From the NCBI RefSeq assembly GCF_004346165.1, contig NZ_SLZZ01000020.1:1-61204 (forward strand): a stretch of 61,204 nt of DNA, written 5' to 3'. The position numbers and the translations under genes are program-made. Positions 53,267-61,204 of this stretch are shown here, piece by piece. A model generated the notes under the pieces. The model was not told the origin of the DNA and searched no databases. It was given only the letters and a program-made list of their open reading frames with translations. The stretch is from Muricomes intestini. Its GTDB lineage: Bacteria; Bacillota; Clostridia; Lachnospirales; Lachnospiraceae. Each line of letters starts with the position of its first letter. The stretch's first letter is position 1.

Positions 53267-54790
53267 TTATTTTTCTAACTTGTCTAAAGTAAACTCCATA
53301 ATTTTTTCCTGGGTAGCCTCTTTATGGCTGATCTTTCCTCTAATCATACCATCATGCATGACCATTATTCTGTCACTTAATGAAAGTACTTCTGTCATTT
53401 CTGAAGATACCATAATTACCGACACGCCGCTTGCGGCCAGTTCAATTATGATTTTATAGATTTCTTTTTTTGCTCCCACATCAATACCATTTGTGGGTTC
53501 ATCCATAAATAAAATCTTAGGCTTATTAAGCAGCCAGCGGGCAAGAATAACCTTTTGCTGATTCCCGCCAGATAAGTTTATAATCTTCTGCTCCAACGAT
53601 GGGGTCTTAATTGCCAGTCGTTCCCTTTGCCCTCCTGCAGCCCCACGTAATGCTTTCTTTTTTAGCATTCCCAGACTGCCTGTCTGCTGTTGCTGATAAA
53701 CCATAAGCATGTTTTCTTCCACCGTCATCTTCAGGAAAAGGCCCTGAGTTTTTCGTCCTTCAGGAATCAACGCTATGCCATTTGCTATGGCATCTTGGCA
53801 CTCTTTTATTTGCACTCTTTTGCCTTCTATATATATTTCGCCGCTTTTCATCTTGTTTGCACCAAATATGCATTGCAATAGCTCCGTACGTCCAGCGCCT
53901 ACCAGGCCGGTAAGTCCAAGTATCTCTCCCTTGTACAAATCAAAGGATACATCCTTTACTTTTCCTGTATAGTCGTATATATGACGAACTGACAGGATTG
54001 GAAATTCACTTTTATTATAGCTTTTGAATTCCCGTTCAACCGCCTTTTCAAAATTCCGACCAACCATAAGACTTATCATCTTATGCTCATCAAGCTCTTC
54101 CTTCAGTGCAGTTTTTATATGCCGGCCATCGCGCATCACTGTAATATAGTCAGATATCCTCAAAACTTCTTCTAGTTTATGTGAGATATAAAGAATAGCG
54201 ACTTCCTGACTTCGTAGTTTTTCAATAATATGTATCAGAAACTCTACCTCCGTAGGAGTTAATGAAGATGTAGGCTCATCCATAATTACCAGCTTCGCAT
54301 TCAATGACATAGCCTTTGCAATCTCCACTAGTTGTTGCTCGGAAGTACTTAAGTTCTTTACAATTGTATTCGGTTCAATATGATAGACTCCTAAATCATT
54401 TAAATATTTTTTGCACTGCTCCGCCATTTTTCCCTTATCTATAAGACTACTTGTCTTTTTGGGCATTCTGTTAATAAAAACATTTTCTGCCACAGTCATA
54501 TGCGGGGCAAGTGAAAGCTCCTGATGAATCATCGCTATCCCCATTTTCTGGGCCATATGTGGGGACTGGAAAGATACTTTCTGATCTTGAAAATAAACAT
54601 CGCCCTCTGTCGGAGGGTACACCCCCGACAGAACATTCATTAACGTTGATTTTCCGGCGCCATTTTCTCCCACAATCGCATGCACCTCTCCAATTGCGAT
54701 TTCAAAGCTTACCCGATCCAGAGCTGTCACCCCCGGAAATTTTTTTGTAACATGATCAAATTTGCATATTATTTTTCTTTCTGAACTCAT
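53267..54790 (-). CDS. rbsA: Ribose-type ABC transporter, double ATP-binding protein
   Basis: A 507-residue CUT2 ATPase with two fused ABC domains. Domain 1 has GENGAGKST and LVIMDEPTSSLTP; domain 2 has GLVGAGRTE and LSGGNQQKVILARWL. It powers uptake with the RbsC-type permease and the binding protein encoded just upstream. CUT2 systems move monosaccharides such as ribose, xylose, galactose or autoinducer-2, so the symbol denotes the class, not proven ribose use. Confidence 0.88.
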   Translation of the reverse strand: MSSERKIICKFDHVTKKFPGVTALDRVSFEIAIGEVHAIVGENGAGKSTLMNVLSGVYPPTEGDVYFQDQKVSFQSPHMAQKMGIAMIHQELSLAPHMTVAENVFINRMPKKTSSLIDKGKMAEQCKKYLNDLGVYHIEPNTIVKNLSTSEQQLVEIAKAMSLNAKLVIMDEPTSSLTPTEVEFLIHIIEKLRSQEVAILYISHKLEEVLRISDYITVMRDGRHIKTALKEELDEHKMISLMVGRNFEKAVEREFKSYNKSEFPILSVRHIYDYTGKVKDVSFDLYKGEILGLTGLVGAGRTELLQCIFGANKMKSGEIYIEGKRVQIKECQDAIANGIALIPEGRKTQGLFLKMTVEENMLMVYQQQQTGSLGMLKKKALRGAAGGQRERLAIKTPSLEQKIINLSGGNQQKVILARWLLNKPKILFMDEPTNGIDVGAKKEIYKIIIELAASGVSVIMVSSEMTEVLSLSDRIMVMHDGMIRGKISHKEATQEKIMEFTLDKLEK

Positions 54791-54820
54791 AACCGTATCC
54801 CTTCTTTATTTTGGTTCACT

Positions 54821-55897
54821 TTAAAATAGTTCTGGGAAAAGCTCTTTTACATTATCCGGTGTAGCAACAATTGCATCATAATAATTAATATCCTCAGGTG
54901 CAGGTTCACCCATTAATGTATTAAATGCTGCAATAACCGGTTCATAGCCTTGGTTAAAAGGATCCTGGTCGATACATACAGATATGGTTTTACTTTCCAG
55001 ATAAGGTGCCGTCTCTTCCAAAACATCATGGCAAATAAGCTTTATTTCTCCTGTTTTTCCTGCATCCTCAATTGCCTTTGCCGCTCCACTTGGTCCTCCT
55101 GCAGTAACATATATTGCTTTTAAATCTGGATTTGCTGTAATCATATTGGTTGTTGCATTATATGCTTCTTCTGATTTATCATTATTTTCCACTTCACTGA
55201 CTATATTAATTCCTGACTCCTTTTCCAGCACCGATTTAGCACCATTACGTCGCAGTTCATGGCCTATGACAGAAAAACTTCCTGTAATAATTCCTACATC
55301 TCCTTTTCCATCTATCAACTCCACAATCTGTTTGCCAGCTTCAATACCTGCAGCCTCATCATCAAGCCCAAACCAGGCTTGTCTTTTTGAATCCAACCCC
55401 GGTTCTGTATTAAAAGCATACATTAATATTTTCTGGTCAACAGCTTTATTAACAACATCTGTGAGTGCTTCTGATACACCATAGAAACAAATTGCGTCAT
55501 ATTGAGAAGCAATACAGTTTTCCAGTGTACTGGTCCAACTCTGTGCATCAAAGCTATCTACTGAGATTGTATCTACTTTCACATTTCTATCTGCCAAAAC
55601 CTCTTTTGCATATTCTTGTCCGTTTAATACCGCTTTACCAAAAGGATTATTCTGCACCATAAGTGCTGCTATTTTAATTCCCTTATCTGAAGCCTCATCA
55701 ATCGGAAGTCTTCTTAATTCTTTTCCTGCCGGAGGCACTAACTCTGCCCCGGGTGTCAGTTCCCCAGATTTACTTGTTTTCGCTGTTTCTTTGGAGCCCT
55801 GATCAGAGCTGCTGGCTACTCCCGAACCACACCCTGCCAGTAATCCAACTGCAAATGTACCTGCTAATAGCATCGCCAAAATACTTTTTCTCTTCAT
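54821..55897 (-). CDS. rbsB: Ribose-type sugar-binding lipoprotein
   Basis: A 358-residue periplasmic-binding type I lipoprotein. The start at 55897 (MKRKSILAMLLAGTFAVGLL) has AAAGGAGA before it and gives a lipobox LLAGC with C23; the upstream in-frame ATG at 56014 lacks signal features and overlaps the permease. Repeated PBP-I segments include KIAALMVQNNPFGKAVLNGQ and the ligand-side DQDPFNQGYE. It binds a monosaccharide-size ligand for the CUT2 importer. Confidence 0.87.
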   Translation of the reverse strand: MKRKSILAMLLAGTFAVGLLAGCGSGVASSSDQGSKETAKTSKSGELTPGAELVPPAGKELRRLPIDEASDKGIKIAALMVQNNPFGKAVLNGQEYAKEVLADRNVKVDTISVDSFDAQSWTSTLENCIASQYDAICFYGVSEALTDVVNKAVDQKILMYAFNTEPGLDSKRQAWFGLDDEAAGIEAGKQIVELIDGKGDVGIITGSFSVIGHELRRNGAKSVLEKESGINIVSEVENNDKSEEAYNATTNMITANPDLKAIYVTAGGPSGAAKAIEDAGKTGEIKLICHDVLEETAPYLESKTISVCIDQDPFNQGYEPVIAAFNTLMGEPAPEDINYYDAIVATPDNVKELFPELF

Positions 55898-55932
55898 CGT
55901 TCTCTCCTTTATCTTTCCTTTGAATTCAACCG

Positions 55933-56928
55933 TTATCGACTTTTTCTTTTCTTCCCTATGCAGTCTATGGCAACAGAGAGCACTATTACACATCCAAGAA
56001 TAATGGTTTGCCAATATCCGGATATCGCCAATAAAACAAACATATTTCTAAGTAATGACATAAGCAAAGCTCCAACAATTGTTCCACTAAGTCTTCCTTC
56101 TCCGCCGCTCATACTTACACCACCAATAACAGCCGCCGCTATTGTATCCATCTCATAGCCACTTCCAAATGTAGGATCCGCACTGTTCATCTGGCCCATA
56201 AGTAAAATCCCACAGATACTTGCCAACAGACCCATAAGCACATATACAAGTATCACTGTTCTTTCTACGGCTATTCCTGACAGCTTCGCAGCCCTTTCAC
56301 TATTTCCGATTGCATAGATATTTCTTCCCGTAATAGTACAATTTGCAAAAACAATCATAATTACAGATATTACAGCCATTACAAGCACACTGATGGGTAC
56401 TGGCCCGATATAGTTACCTCCAAATACCGATAACCAGGTTTTTTCATACCTGATAGGTGCTCCATTTGAAACCAATAATGCCACACCTTTGCCGACACTT
56501 AGCATACCCAGCGTTACAATGAAGGGGGGAATTCCCGCCAACGCGACCAGTCCGCCATTTATCAGGCCACACAAGCATCCTGTTAATAAAACAACACACA
56601 ACACAATAATTACAGGTACATTATTGATCCTTTGTGCCAAATATGCTCCCAGACAGGCTGAGACAGCAATAATAGACCCTATCGATAAATCAATTCCACC
56701 CGTTATAATAATTAGGGCCATTCCCATTGCCAGAATAATGTATAAAGACGATTGTCTTAATACATTAAAAACATTTGCTGTTGTCAAAAATGTTTCTGTC
56801 CGGACAATTGACATCATAATGCACAAAAGCACCAGAACAATTGCCACAACATTTTCCTGTCTGGAGAAAAACTTTTTCAGTGTACCCTCGCCTTTCTGAG
56901 TACCGTTCTCAGTAGTCTCTTCCTTCAT
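55933..56928 (-). CDS. rbsC: Ribose-type ABC transporter permease
   Basis: A 331-residue permease with eight to ten helices and the RbsC-type segments TGGIDLSIGSIIAVSACL and GRNIYAIGNSERAAKLSGI. It is the first gene of the operon, which is unusual because ribose-type operons more often begin with the ATPase or binding protein. A predicted promoter and a LacI-like operator lie within 75 bp upstream. Confidence 0.88.
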   Translation of the reverse strand: MKEETTENGTQKGEGTLKKFFSRQENVVAIVLVLLCIMMSIVRTETFLTTANVFNVLRQSSLYIILAMGMALIIITGGIDLSIGSIIAVSACLGAYLAQRINNVPVIIVLCVVLLTGCLCGLINGGLVALAGIPPFIVTLGMLSVGKGVALLVSNGAPIRYEKTWLSVFGGNYIGPVPISVLVMAVISVIMIVFANCTITGRNIYAIGNSERAAKLSGIAVERTVILVYVLMGLLASICGILLMGQMNSADPTFGSGYEMDTIAAAVIGGVSMSGGEGRLSGTIVGALLMSLLRNMFVLLAISGYWQTIILGCVIVLSVAIDCIGKKRKSR

Positions 56929-56968
56929 CTTTCTTCTTAAAATCTCCTTTCCTTTTGCATAAGATTAA

Positions 56969-56988
56969 AAATTTGAACGTTCCATTTT
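56969..56988. promoter_or_regulatory. LacI-type operator of the ribose-type operon
   Basis: Two half-sites meet at a central CG (GAACGTTC at 56975-56982), with 8 of 10 positions per half matching. It lies roughly 10-20 bp after the predicted transcription start, a standard repressor position. The fusion regulator at 50210 is the likely binder. Confidence 0.5.
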
Positions 56989-56997
56989 CTGAAATAT

Positions 56998-57026
56998 ATA
57001 CTATCATACATTCTTTGAAATAACAA
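56998..57026 (-). promoter_or_regulatory. Promoter of the ribose-type operon
   Basis: On the minus strand TTGTTA (57021-57026) and TAGTAT (56998-57003) with a 17-bp spacer, 70 bp before the permease start. Confidence 0.5.
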
Positions 57027-57134
57027 TATAAAACACAATGTTTGTTTATTATCACGTATTTATTTAAATTTTTTTGTGCATATATTACAATAATTTAACA
57101 TTTATTTATTGGCTCGTTCCAATATAAGTTTAAT

Positions 57135-57190
57135 AATTATTGGATATCCAATAATTTAAAATAATAGGATATTTAATATAATTAGGATAT
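57135..57190. promoter_or_regulatory. 22-bp palindrome with GGATAT repeats
   Basis: A perfect 22-bp palindrome centred on TTGGATATCCAA (57135-57156) is followed by two more GGATAT motifs (57167 and 57185). It lies ~110 bp upstream of the ribose-type promoter and could be a binding site for an unidentified regulator. Confidence 0.35.
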
Positions 57191-57350
57191 GTTTTAAATA
57201 AGGGTTTTACTGTTTTTTATTTGTCAAAGTCTTTATCATTCTATGCCTTTCATGAACTTAGACTGCAAGCCCCATAAAAATACCGTCAGTTGGCAGAACG
57301 GCTAACGGGAAAAGCTTCTTTCTGCTAAGAAGAAAAAAGAAGCTGGAAAT

Positions 57351-57464
57351 CTATTGGCTGACATCCCAGTCTGTTTTGTATCTACTCAGTTTTTTTACGT
57401 AAGCTTCCATCCACTTTTGGCTAATCCTGTCAGGAGCCTCATTGTAAAATTGTTCTAACCTCAT
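57351..57464 (-). CDS. Possible small protein, 37 residues
   Basis: An ATG-started minus-strand frame encodes MRLEQFYNEAPDRISQKWME followed by AYVKKLSRYKTDWDVSQ. Composition is protein-like, but the ribosome binding site is weak and no relative is recognised. It may be a fragment, as it adjoins another remnant. Confidence 0.25.
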   Translation of the reverse strand: MRLEQFYNEAPDRISQKWMEAYVKKLSRYKTDWDVSQ

Positions 57465-57468
57465 AGCT

Positions 57469-57617
57469 TACCAGCTGCAGCTCCATGGATATGATATGGA
57501 TAAGAAGGTAATAACGAGAATTGAAACAAATAAGCGATATGTAACAGATATGGAGCTAAAGCATTTACTGAGATATTTAATGTTTCATATGAGAACCTTA
57601 TCGACGGGAATAAATAA
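57469..57617 (+). pseudogene. XRE-family regulator remnant
   Basis: The plus strand encodes YQLQLHGYDMDKKVITRIET and NKRYVTDMELKHLL, then a frameshift leads to IFNVSYENLIDGNK and a stop at 57615-57617. This is the HTH and C-terminus of a small Cro/C1-type regulator common in Clostridia. The N-terminal ~25 residues are missing and an indel near 57575 breaks the frame. Confidence 0.65.
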
Positions 57618-57642
57618 TGTCTGTATTTTTAAAACCTGTTCT

Positions 57643-57650
57643 GGTATAAT
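57643..57650 (+). promoter_or_regulatory. Extended -10 promoter of the serine hydrolase gene
   Basis: TATAAT at 57645-57650 is preceded by TG in the extended -10 position (TGGTATAAT); no good -35 is present. It lies 74 bp before the start codon. Confidence 0.45.
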
Positions 57651-57724
57651 TAAGAAGTTGTAATTTAATTGTAGCTGCAGGTTATCTATATTATTTTCTC
57701 ATATTTTTTCAAAAAGGAAAGTTT

Positions 57725-59194
57725 ATGAAAAAGATTATTGCTTTTCTGTTAACAACACTTATATTATTCTCAGGATGCACCGCACAAAGTTACGCGCTGT
57801 CAGATGGACGGTCTGCCGCAATACAAGGGGTACTGGATGATGCCTGCCATATATCAGGTGTGCCGGGAATGTCCGTCGCAATACTTGCCGATGATGAAGT
57901 ATCCTACTTTTCCTCTGGGTATGCAGACCGTAAAAAGGGGATGCCTGCAAGTGAAAATACACTATATGAGTTGGCCTCGGTCAGTAAAGCTTTTACTGGC
58001 ATAGGTATTCTGCTGTTGGAGGAGCAAGGGCGGCTGTCGATGACCGACTCTATCCAAAAATATTTACCTTGGTTTACGTTAAAGTATCAAGGGCAGCATG
58101 TTGATATGCAAAACCTTACACTCAATAACTTTCTTCACCATACCAGCGGCCTGACAAATTTTAGGCATACTCAAAACATTCCCCAGGGCAATACACCGGA
58201 TTTGCTGCAGAAGACTGTGAAAATGCTGGCAGATGCTGAACTGGCGTTTCCGCCCGGTGAACAGTATAACTATGGAACCGTTAATTATGACGTATTGGGT
58301 TTGGTTATTGAGATTGTGTCGGGACAAAGCTATGAAGACTTTATGAGGGAACAGGTATTTCAGCCGCTAGGCCTTCACCAGACATATGTTTATAAAGAAG
58401 ATGCTCAGGCCACCGGACAGCTGGCACAGGGCTACCGCTCTTCCTTTTTTATGACAACTCCATATAAAGCGCCGGATTATGCTGGGAATAAGCCTGCAGG
58501 CTACATTATTTCATGTTCAAAAGATATGGCGCGTTGGATGGGTATACAGATTGGTGTTGTGCAGGATATACCCGAAATATTTCATACGGTTATCGAAAAA
58601 TCACATCAGGGTGATATGTCTGTTCCGGCTGTCAATGAGATGTATTATGCGGCAGGCTGGTCGGTAAACGCCGGGCAGACGATTATAGAACACCCAGGGG
58701 GCAACCCCAATTTCAGCACCAAGGTGACTCTGCTGCCAGATGATCATATTGCCATCTGCCTGCTGACTAACGGTGCAAATACGAATACAAGCCTGGTATT
58801 AAAAATTAAAGATATATTGGATGGAAATCTGGCGCAGTCATATGAAATAAGTGGTACACAGCTTTTGGACATCTTTTTGTCGTGTGTCACAATTGTTTTC
58901 TGCCTGCTGGCCGTTCTATTATTTGTCTTGGGATTACGCAGGAGAAAAACAAATGAGCGGCAGCCAATGACGAGACAAAGAATAATCGTAACAGTCATTT
59001 TATTGCTTGTTACGATTACCTTGTGTATAATATGCTGTGCCCTCAATTGGTCAACAATTCTTGTCTGGCAAACATATAGTATCCTTACAGCTCTGATTTC
59101 GTCAATATTATTAACAGCAAGCATTACCTGGTTCGTATATACTCACCGATATAATGCCCCGCCTCAAAAATACAGCCGGACTCCTAATAATTGA
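57725..59194 (+). CDS. Membrane-anchored serine hydrolase (class C beta-lactamase family)
   Basis: A 489-residue exported protein. The N-terminal signal has a lipobox-like LFSGC (C18). The serine beta-lactamase/DD-peptidase domain (~30-370) has S85-x2-K88 in ELASVSKAF, Y183 in YNYGTVNYD where YxN is usual (Asn replaced by Thr), and HPGG in place of KTG. Three to four hydrophobic helices close the protein (~380-480), as in Clostridial and Bacillus FmtA/EstB-like membrane hydrolases. It may act on peptidoglycan, teichoic acid esters or small peptides; antibiotic resistance is not implied. Confidence 0.85.
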   Translation: MKKIIAFLLTTLILFSGCTAQSYALSDGRSAAIQGVLDDACHISGVPGMSVAILADDEVSYFSSGYADRKKGMPASENTLYELASVSKAFTGIGILLLEEQGRLSMTDSIQKYLPWFTLKYQGQHVDMQNLTLNNFLHHTSGLTNFRHTQNIPQGNTPDLLQKTVKMLADAELAFPPGEQYNYGTVNYDVLGLVIEIVSGQSYEDFMREQVFQPLGLHQTYVYKEDAQATGQLAQGYRSSFFMTTPYKAPDYAGNKPAGYIISCSKDMARWMGIQIGVVQDIPEIFHTVIEKSHQGDMSVPAVNEMYYAAGWSVNAGQTIIEHPGGNPNFSTKVTLLPDDHIAICLLTNGANTNTSLVLKIKDILDGNLAQSYEISGTQLLDIFLSCVTIVFCLLAVLLFVLGLRRRKTNERQPMTRQRIIVTVILLLVTITLCIICCALNWSTILVWQTYSILTALISSILLTASITWFVYTHRYNAPPQKYSRTPNN

Positions 59195-60284
59195 AAAACT
59201 CCTCTATTTCCTCTTCTTTAGGAGCAACAATTGTTGACAGTGGTAACCGCTTCTCCATTGGCAGTATCTCATTAAAACTTTTGTGTGGTTCTGTCTGATA
59301 CCAATAAGCGGTGCTGCTGTAATCATCACTTCGGTGATTGTTATGGCCATGCTCTATAGTCACCTTTATGGACTTCTCAAACATCACTGGATCCTCTATA
59401 TGATAGCGGTAAGCAGAAATCTTTCCGGCCCAATTGGAATCACCGCCTAAAATCAATCCAAAATACGGACTTTCATATTCTTGTGTAGGACACCATGCAG
59501 TATTAAAGTAATCTTCCATTCCTGTTCCGTGTAAAGAAGGAGGCCAAGGTTCGCCATCAATGAAAATCATGTCATCACCTTCCCCATACCAGTTCCATTC
59601 CTGTGTATATCTTAAGTTATGAATATTTAAATTACAGCCGATATAATGTCCTCTTCCTTCTGCTTCCAGCAATATATAATTTTCTGTGCCAGTTGTATTC
59701 TTACCCCCAAATTCATAGAATGCATTATTAACACTCATCGGATCTATCCCTTTGGTAACCTCCCGGTGCCAAGTTGCATGAAAGCGCAAAGGCGTTTCTA
59801 TCATCCCATCATATTTCTCATAGTCCACATAGAAGTAAAACTTTATCGGCGCCTTTGCTTGAGATTCTATTTCAATACGTGCTTCTTTGGCAAAAGGCAT
59901 TGGCAGAAAGCAGTTTAGTGCCTGCCCATTTTCCGGCCCCATCTGAAATGGTGCGGAAACAAAATTTTTTGTTATTCCATGTCCCATGCCGAAGAAATCA
60001 CCAAGTGGTGCCTCTACACTAGGTGAGGATTCACCGTCCCAGAACATTCTTAGGATTAATTTGCGGTAAAGGTATTCTTCTGTCAAATCGTCAAATGGTG
60101 CCGTAGTAATCCAAATATGGGTAATACATCCGGCTCCCTGTATATCAACAAAGACTTTCCTATCCATTGGAAAAACTTTTAAATAATCTTGATTTCCTCC
60201 TGTAGTATCATAACTGGAATAGCGTTTTCTCTTTCCCACCCTTTCTTTACATATATCTCTTAGTGAACTGCCAAATGTATTCAT
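59184..60284 (-). CDS. GH172 (DUF2961) glycoside hydrolase
   Basis: A 366-residue protein of DUF2961, now family GH172, which includes difructose-anhydride enzymes and alpha-D-arabinofuranosidases. Marks are SYDTTGGNQDYLKV, DIQGAGCITHIWITT, ILRMFWDGE and DGEPWPPSLHGTGMEDYFN. There is no signal peptide, so it acts inside the cell on imported furanosides. It lies 30 bp after a sugar permease gene. Its 3' end overlaps the convergent serine hydrolase gene by 11 bp. Together with GH127 it points to arabino- or fructofuranose substrates. Confidence 0.87.
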   Translation of the reverse strand: MNTFGSSLRDICKERVGKRKRYSSYDTTGGNQDYLKVFPMDRKVFVDIQGAGCITHIWITTAPFDDLTEEYLYRKLILRMFWDGESSPSVEAPLGDFFGMGHGITKNFVSAPFQMGPENGQALNCFLPMPFAKEARIEIESQAKAPIKFYFYVDYEKYDGMIETPLRFHATWHREVTKGIDPMSVNNAFYEFGGKNTTGTENYILLEAEGRGHYIGCNLNIHNLRYTQEWNWYGEGDDMIFIDGEPWPPSLHGTGMEDYFNTAWCPTQEYESPYFGLILGGDSNWAGKISAYRYHIEDPVMFEKSIKVTIEHGHNNHRSDDYSSTAYWYQTEPHKSFNEILPMEKRLPLSTIVAPKEEEIEEFFNY

Positions 60285-60314
60285 TGTGTTTGTCTTTCCT
60301 TTCTTAAGTCCTTA

Positions 60315-61204
60315 TTACTCTTTACTGCCTGATGTTTTGATTCCTTCTCTAATATATTTTTGGAATACAAAAAACAAAATTACCGTAGGCAGCGCTGCCA
60401 CAACTGCACCAGCCAATATTAAGTTCCAAGCCGTAGTATGTTCTCCTTTAAAGTTTGCCAAGGCCACCTGAATAGTCCAAAGGTCTTGTCTTTGTGTAAC
60501 AATAAGAGGCCAAAGATAAGTATTCCAATTTGTTACGAAAAATGTAATTGCTAGGGTGACTGTGATGGATTTTGATAATGGCAGATAAATTTTTGAAAAT
60601 ATCCCAAAATGTGATAATCCATCTATTTTAGCAGCTTCTAACATAGATTCCGGTATATCCAAGAAGAACTGCCGATATAAAAAGATACCATATGCATTAG
60701 GCAATAACGGTAAAATAACCGCCCACAGTGAATTTAAGATTCCCATTCCCCGCACAATGATAAATAAAGGAATCATAATCACTGCAAAAGGAATCATCAT
60801 AGTGCTCATAAACCAGCCAAATATTAGTTTCTTTCCCGGAAAATGTAACTTTGCCAATGCATATCCTGACATAGAGTGAAAAAAAAGTGCAGCTATTGTA
60901 ATTGTAACAGATATAATAAGGGAATTAAGCATACTGCGAAAGAAGAAATCCGTTTCAAATATCTGCACAAAATTTTCAAATGTTAAGATGGATAGATCCG
61001 GAATCAATGATAAATTAAATATTTCTGAACTCGGCTTAAAAGCACTTAGAACCAAGATATAAATAGGAAATATAATCAATAAAGCGATCATAATTGCAAT
61101 TATATTAAGGGTAGTGTCATAAATTTTGTGTCTTTGGTAATAAATGGATCCAATCTGGAAAGAATTAAATATGAATATTCTTATCAGAGAGGAGCCTATT
61201 ATTA
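60315..61204 (-). CDS. Sugar ABC transporter permease (MalG type), partial at window edge
   Basis: A CUT1 permease with six helices and the EAA loop SMLEAAKIDGLSHFGIFSKI. The frame stays open to the end of the window with no clear start codon; the ATG at 61091 falls within the first helix (LNIIAIMIALLIIFPIYI) and is unlikely to be the start. It precedes the GH172 gene and belongs to a third CUT1 importer whose other genes lie outside the window. Confidence 0.85.
   Translation of the reverse strand, partial: IIGSSLIRIFIFNSFQIGSIYYQRHKIYDTTLNIIAIMIALLIIFPIYILVLSAFKPSSEIFNLSLIPDLSILTFENFVQIFETDFFFRSMLNSLIISVTITIAALFFHSMSGYALAKLHFPGKKLIFGWFMSTMMIPFAVIMIPLFIIVRGMGILNSLWAVILPLLPNAYGIFLYRQFFLDIPESMLEAAKIDGLSHFGIFSKIYLPLSKSITVTLAITFFVTNWNTYLWPLIVTQRQDLWTIQVALANFKGEHTTAWNLILAGAVVAALPTVILFFVFQKYIREGIKTSGSKE

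Larger units (their letters stand above)
56929..57724. other. 796-bp AT-rich intergenic region
   Basis: It holds the promoter and operator of the ribose-type operon (56969-57026), an AT-rich stretch with a 22-bp palindrome and GGATAT repeats (57135-57190), a weak 9-bp-stem hairpin (57313-57344), a small minus-strand open frame (57351-57464), an XRE-gene remnant (57469-57617) and the promoter of the serine hydrolase gene (57645-57650). Confidence 0.6.

Noticed and set aside
53267-56928. Autoinducer-2 (Lsr) importer
   Set aside because: The importer class fits, but no LsrK, LsrR, LsrF or LsrG-like genes are present, and the neighbours are dehydrogenases and a mutarotase-like protein.
57725-59194. 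Antibiotic-resistance class C beta-lactamase
   Set aside because: Motifs and the C-terminal membrane helices match esterase/DD-peptidase-like membrane proteins rather than AmpC enzymes.

Overview
The window looks like the chromosome of an anaerobic, low-to-moderate G+C Clostridia, most likely a Lachnospiraceae-type gut saccharolyte. This is inferred from gene content: an oxygen-sensitive glycyl radical enzyme, YesM/YesN-type sensors beside sugar ABC importers, several LacI regulators, lipoprotein binding proteins, FeoB with a fused FeoA, and an Rpn-type nuclease. No tRNA, rRNA, CRISPR array or intact insertion sequence was seen.

Layout. 0-1.6 kb: an IS66-like transposase tail, an HD-domain protein and decayed gene ends. 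1.6-4.8 kb: a zinc importer (znuA-znuC-znuB order of transcription) with a Fur-family regulator. 5.0-14.0 kb: a nine-gene minus-strand nucleoside operon, beginning with a YjjI-type glycyl radical enzyme and its YjjW activase, then a BMP-type nucleoside ABC importer, a Crp/Fnr regulator, uridine phosphorylase and cytidine deaminase; a perfect 18-bp inverted repeat sits at about -41 of its promoter. 14.3-21.9 kb: aldo/keto reductase, PHP phosphoesterase, glycosyltransferase, XRE regulator, PlsY-like acyltransferase, and an oligo-1,6-glucosidase with two LacI operators and its LacI regulator. 21.9-27.0 kb: FeoA-FeoB fusion, Rpn nuclease with a decayed second copy, and a 5'-truncated amino-acid permease.

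27-61 kb is almost all carbohydrate uptake and breakdown. It holds (i) a YesMN-controlled importer with a GH127 beta-L-arabinofuranosidase and an unassigned 680-residue putative toroid hydrolase; (ii) a second importer with aldo/keto reductase, an aberrant Gfo/Idh/MocA protein, a ThuA-like protein and an unknown 355-residue protein, facing a divergent Gfo/Idh/MocA - TIM-barrel epimerase - LacI unit; (iii) a ribose-type importer with two short-chain dehydrogenases, a DUF4432 aldose-epimerase-like protein and an unusual LacI regulator fused to a complete extracellular-type sugar-binding domain; (iv) a membrane-anchored serine hydrolase; and (v) a GH172 enzyme with part of another importer. The enzyme mix suggests uptake of furanosides and oxidative (possibly 3-keto) handling of glycosides, but no substrate can be fixed from sequence alone.

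Non-coding structure worth attention: a 183-184 bp multi-hairpin element present in two full copies, each with its own 7-bp target duplication, plus a half copy at an Rpn pseudogene junction; hairpin repeats around the 3' ends of lacI and feoB; and several operator-grade palindromes.
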